From Coriobacteriia bacterium (lineage in GTDB: Bacteria > Actinomycetota > Coriobacteriia > WRKU01 > WQUG01), in NCBI GenBank assembly GCA_009778715.1, contig WRFR01000001.1, positions 67,383 to 111,427 of the forward strand: 44,045 nt of DNA. Reading direction: 5' to 3'. Below the pieces are notes generated by a model. It did not search any database and was not told where the DNA came from. It worked only from the letters and a program-made list of their open reading frames with translations. This document shows positions 42,501-44,045 of this stretch, in pieces (the stretch's first letter is position 1; each line of letters opens with the position of its first letter). The position numbers and the translations under genes were made by a program.

Positions 42501-42702
42501 TCGTGTTGTTTTGAGGGTTAATGTATAAGTCTCCGTTGGTAAAGGGATTTCCAGTGTTTAAACCTGGAGTTGCGGCCGCCGCTTTTTGCGGTGCAGCAAC
42601 AACTCCAGCACTGAACACCGACAAAACCATTGTGATTGTTAGCAGCCATGCCATAACGCGTTTGCCAGGGTTGCGTTTCCCCGGACTTGATTTGGTAGTC
42701 AT
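39517..42702 (-). CDS. Sortase-anchored adhesin with Cna_B/SpaA and VaFE repeats
   Basis: A 1061-residue cell-wall protein. A basic signal peptide (residues ~1-42) is followed by an N-terminal head to ~240. Cna_B/SpaA-type domains lie at ~250-340, ~350-480 and ~490-610, with typical LTAPKGYILDK, KVDAETGKQLPVGGASLAGA and RGDLDLIKAAAV segments; these fold with isopeptide bonds. Three VaFE repeats follow (~645-985), each ending near VVVFEDLY or VVVFETIS with DINDVGQTV-like linkers. The C-terminus has the sortase signal MPKTGD at 1013-1018, a membrane helix and a basic tail. The ATG at 42702 follows AAAGGAG on the minus strand and is preferred to the ATG at 42780. A sortase gene is not in the window. 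It likely mediates contact with host or partner cells. Confidence 0.93.
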   Translation of the reverse strand: MTTKSSPGKRNPGKRVMAWLLTITMVLSVFSAGVVAAPQKAAAATPGLNTGNPFTNGDLYINPQNNTIMLSGSQVIVKFYHYGYSDGNPDGLTPTDGLAMPTWDVTSKYVTGSAPQVAGNNYSSPAYTWSADGGGWGCSDFGTTPYLGSWPSDGIFSSGLNVGVDLSQELLHCMQLNNSTTPDDLYESVGLYLYSMDYDSSTGIYDGTFYLMAFPMYPQPNGDTDVYGYQAAAGRRQIHIRWQDTVNIKLLKTSKNSAITDGNSCYSLDGAKYGIYRTSADADADTNIVTSVTLSGDGSSSTATTGDLVPGTYYIKELTAPKGYILDKTIYTVAATTGGETYSVSIADVPGNDPLGAYVYKVDAETGKQLPVGGASLAGAQFTVKYYDGYYSTAAAATASGAPTKTWVYKTKANGTFMFQDQQAYVSGDPLYKDTYGNITMPLGTYVYSETMASPGYLLPNNPTVFVTRVIYDSSSDYGYTVEGDKPGSSEGNIGNSTTVQKEQVKRGDLDLIKAAAVSYTRMAGIPFKITSNTTGESHVIITDANGYASTSNSWNPHDQNTNAGATADDGVWFGKDSAGNIAPVNDQLGALPYDTYTIEELPCPANTDYNLIPPFTVTISRDNYTVSLGTLTDQKPEVPVIGTTAKDGDSGTQTVIDSKTATIVDTVAYKNLTPGKEYTVTGTLMDQSTDTTLTVNGAPVTASATFTPTSADGSVDVTFTFDASALAGKSVVVFEDLYLGNIKVAVHEDITDGGQTVAIVAPTMHTTAHAAGSDDKTVYADSPVTITDTITYSNLVVGKQYTATGKLVNKDTSATIAEVTKTFTPSAPDGTVDIDFTIDARALAGKSVVVFETISRNDEDLVFEADINDVDQTVDVIAPALKTNAATKDGSKVTLATKKTTITDTVTYTGLAPGKPYTLIATLMDKATGKPVIVNGKTITAKKTFTPETSNGKTTIDLTFDATQLGGHDVVVFEDLYRGDVKVGLHADINDVGQTVKLVAMPKIPAAAPKKMPKTGDQSTIPVVAGVIGLILIAALIFVIRHQLYRRLKRDNSVSSGADK

Positions 42703-42800
42703 AGAGACTCCTTTCTTTGTGCCAATATGGTGCGTAAGGCCATGCTGGCAAATGGATAAAACTCTATATCTACGGCACAAGCGGAAACCAACCGATAGTT

Positions 42801-43595
42801 TTAGTGCCTGAAGTGGGGCGTGTTACGCTGAGTGTTCACCTCCCTGAAGTTGTGAGGATAGTTCGGACGCGCGGCGTCAATTACCTCAAGACGCGCGGAG
42901 GCAAGTCCTGGTATAGCGCGCTCAAGATCGTCGCCAGGTTCTAATCGATGCCTGAAATTAGGAACAAGCAGCGTCGCATTGAGCGCCGGCGTATCATCTG
43001 GATACCAGTCCGGCAGTACGTTTTCTGGCCTAAAGCCACCAGCAACCAATCGTTGCGCTCTCAGTTCAAGTGGCTGAGCCTGGAACCGGGCCAAGTTGCT
43101 AATCACCGATTCAGTACAGTTCGGCGTGGTAGCTTCAGCTTTAAGTAAGGCCTGGACGCGGCCATACCAGGGCGCACCACCAGAAGTTACTTTTACCGGG
43201 CGGCCCTTTTCCTTATAGATGCCGGCTATATAGCAATAATCGACTACTAACGTGTCGCTAATTTTAAGCACCTCGTTAGCAAAACGGGAGCGTACTTGGC
43301 CAACTTGCCGATAGCCGCGATCATAATAGTAGTAGGCGGGTATGCGAGGACTGACGATGGCTATTTTTCTATCTATGGCTGCCTGCTTCTGTGCGCTCAT
43401 GTGCGAATACGTTGGGAGCGGTACCATCAGCGCAAAGCGTGGCGCGCCCGGATAGGCGCCAAGACAGAGGTAGGGACGCGTGGCAAACTTAGGATCATTA
43501 TTGCGACCGCCCACAAGACCGACAAGCGTTTGTAGACGCAGATCAAGGTTATAGGTGTAACCAGGACGGGGGATAATGAGTGTTTGTTTTGCCAT
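42801..43595 (-). CDS. Unknown 264-residue protein
   Basis: A basic protein without signal peptide or membrane helix. The start segment TLIIPRPGYTYNLDLRLQ and the later RPYLCLGAYPGAPRFALMVP with DRKIAIVSPRIPAYYYYDRG look like a compact beta-rich fold, but I cannot name a family. The ATG at 43595 has no Shine-Dalgarno. Upstream frame codons run back through the terminator hairpin, so a TTG at 43652 is unlikely. Its leader holds several hairpins ending in a terminator, which suggests control by a structured RNA. A toxin of an RNA-controlled system is one idea, but there is no tandem-repeat antitoxin and the protein is longer than known type III toxins. Confidence 0.6.
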   Translation of the reverse strand: MAKQTLIIPRPGYTYNLDLRLQTLVGLVGGRNNDPKFATRPYLCLGAYPGAPRFALMVPLPTYSHMSAQKQAAIDRKIAIVSPRIPAYYYYDRGYRQVGQVRSRFANEVLKISDTLVVDYCYIAGIYKEKGRPVKVTSGGAPWYGRVQALLKAEATTPNCTESVISNLARFQAQPLELRAQRLVAGGFRPENVLPDWYPDDTPALNATLLVPNFRHRLEPGDDLERAIPGLASARLEVIDAARPNYPHNFREVNTQRNTPHFRH

Positions 43596-43614
43596 AGTGT
43601 TGTACCGGCTAGGT

Positions 43615-43649
43615 AAAAAGCAGCCCCAGCAGAAATAACTACTGGGGCT
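43615..43649 (-). terminator. Rho-independent terminator in the leader of the unknown gene
   Basis: On the minus strand AGCCCCAG (43642-43649) pairs with CTGGGGCT (43622-43629), followed by GCTTTTTACC, whose T-run is 43615-43619. It ends ~20 bases before the ATG of the downstream gene. Confidence 0.75.
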
Positions 43650-43746
43650 CAAGCTCCGAAGAGCCGATAGACATAAACGTCTACCCGTCTGGACGCCTTA
43701 TACCCCATATAGGGAGGCAACCTCAGTGTAGCACTAAAGCGCCTCC
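43615..43746 (-). ncRNA. Candidate structured leader or small RNA
   Basis: On the minus strand this ~130-nt stretch can form: GGAGGC/GCCTCC (pairing 43741-43746 with 43713-43718); TAGAC/GTCTA (43668-43672 with 43679-43683); GCTC-TTCG-GAGC with a UUCG tetraloop (43653-43664); and the terminator stem (43622-43629 with 43642-43649). It lies between the topoisomerase-like fragment and the unknown gene. No known class is recognised. Confidence 0.45.
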
Positions 43747-43753
43747 GATACAA

Positions 43754-44045
43754 TTACCTAGCCGGTGTCATCTCACCTCTTTTCGCAAACGTAAGGCAGA
43801 GCTTTTCAAGATCAAGTGTTACCCGAGCTGAAAACTCGCTTCCGTCTTTTTTCTTAAAGCCATCGAGGCGCCGCGTGCAACCGCGAGCAAAGAGCTCTAC
43901 GGCGTCAAGAGTTGATAGTCGTCGGCCGGCAAGCGCGGCAAAGACCTGGAAGGGACAGCCTGAAGCTGTGCGTGTCTGAGGATCCCAGATGTGCTTTTCA
44001 CACTTGAGCACCTGCGCTTTTTCATAGACCCAGCTACCGCAAACA
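43754..44045 (-). CDS. C-terminal part of a topoisomerase III-like protein (5' end outside window)
   Basis: The frame is open to the right edge, giving ~96 residues. It shows a zinc-binding-like VCGSWVYEKAQVLKC followed by GCPFQVFAALAGRRLSTLDA and GCTRRLDGFKKKDGSEFSAR. The pattern cys - aromatic - AGR/L-x-LL-x-GCT - L-GFK-x-K-x-G-x-F-x-A is that of the Toprim_Crpt C-terminal repeat of plasmid and ICE topoisomerase III (TopB), which separates and repairs DNA during transfer. The catalytic part lies outside the window, so the whole identity is inferred from this repeat alone. The GTG at 44011 is an internal codon. Confidence 0.6.
   Translation of the reverse strand, partial: VCGSWVYEKAQVLKCEKHIWDPQTRTASGCPFQVFAALAGRRLSTLDAVELFARGCTRRLDGFKKKDGSEFSARVTLDLEKLCLTFAKRGEMTPAR

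Larger units (their letters stand above)
29783..44045. mobile_element. Integrative mobilizable/conjugative element, left part (right end outside window)
   Basis: The block holds a tyrosine recombinase at its left edge, a ParA ATPase, an EndA-like nuclease, an oriT-like palindromic region, MobC, a relaxase, a lipoprotein, a sortase-anchored adhesin and a topoisomerase III-like fragment. Intergenic DNA is much more AT-rich than on the chromosomal side, and several units share a repeated motif. No type IV secretion gene lies in the window, so self-transfer cannot be decided. The left boundary is placed by the composition change between 29783 and 30114; no attachment repeat can be confirmed without the right end. 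Confidence 0.8.

Noticed and set aside
43615..43746. Type III toxin-antitoxin RNA
   Set aside because: There is a terminator before the gene as in ToxIN, but no tandem repeat RNA is seen and the protein is much longer than known toxins of that type; kept only as a structured leader.

Overview
The window looks like a chromosome segment of an anaerobic actinobacterium, probably of the class Coriobacteriia, that runs into an integrated mobile element. Three gene orders support Actinomycetota: mihF-gmk-rpoZ with coaBC nearby, an actinobacterial-type integration host factor, and a gcvH ... FHA-protein ... MerR-regulator order that recalls gcvH-garA-ftsR of mycobacteria. The family-level placement is inference from gene content; no 16S or marker search was possible.

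Positions 1-29782 are core chromosome, almost all on the plus strand and tightly packed with many 1-14 base overlaps. The order is: translation and RNA genes (infB end, rbfA, an NrnA-type DHH phosphoesterase, a truB-ribF fusion); mihF, gmk, rpoZ, thiI; a membrane protein; an alpha-oxoamine synthase with a membrane protein, behind a promoter that carries a 22-bp palindrome; coaBC; a phasin-like coiled coil and a UbiB-type kinase; tRNA-Pro(GGG); a lipoprotein-dependent ABC importer of the TrpXYZ type; a CDP-alcohol phosphatidyltransferase; a VanW-domain protein; a phenylacetate-CoA ligase with a tandem ACT protein; a D-Ala-D-Ala carboxypeptidase; a full glycine cleavage set (gcvT, gcvH, gcvPA, gcvPB); a small unknown protein, an FHA protein, a MerR regulator and apt; a secreted NlpC/P60 hydrolase; and two unknown genes.

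From about 29783 the base composition turns AT-rich between genes and the content becomes that of an integrative mobilizable or conjugative element: a tyrosine recombinase, an orphan ParA behind two perfect 25-bp direct repeats, an EndA-like nuclease, a ribbon-helix-helix protein, a palindrome-rich oriT candidate, MobC, a histidine-triad relaxase, and a lipoprotein with tandem repeats. After a strong hairpin the genes turn to the minus strand: two small membrane proteins, an acidic unknown protein, a 1061-residue sortase-anchored adhesin with Cna_B/SpaA and VaFE repeats, an unknown 264-residue protein preceded by a highly structured leader, and the C-terminal end of a topoisomerase III-like protein cut by the window edge. 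The right end of the element and any type IV secretion genes lie outside.

The most interesting unexplained signals are an AT-rich motif shared by the starts of five transcription units of the element (a likely element-wide regulon or centromere), the multi-hairpin leader at 43615-43746, the cruciform region before mobC, a 16-bp perfect palindrome centred on a start codon at 37060, and the palindromic operator before the oxoamine synthase.
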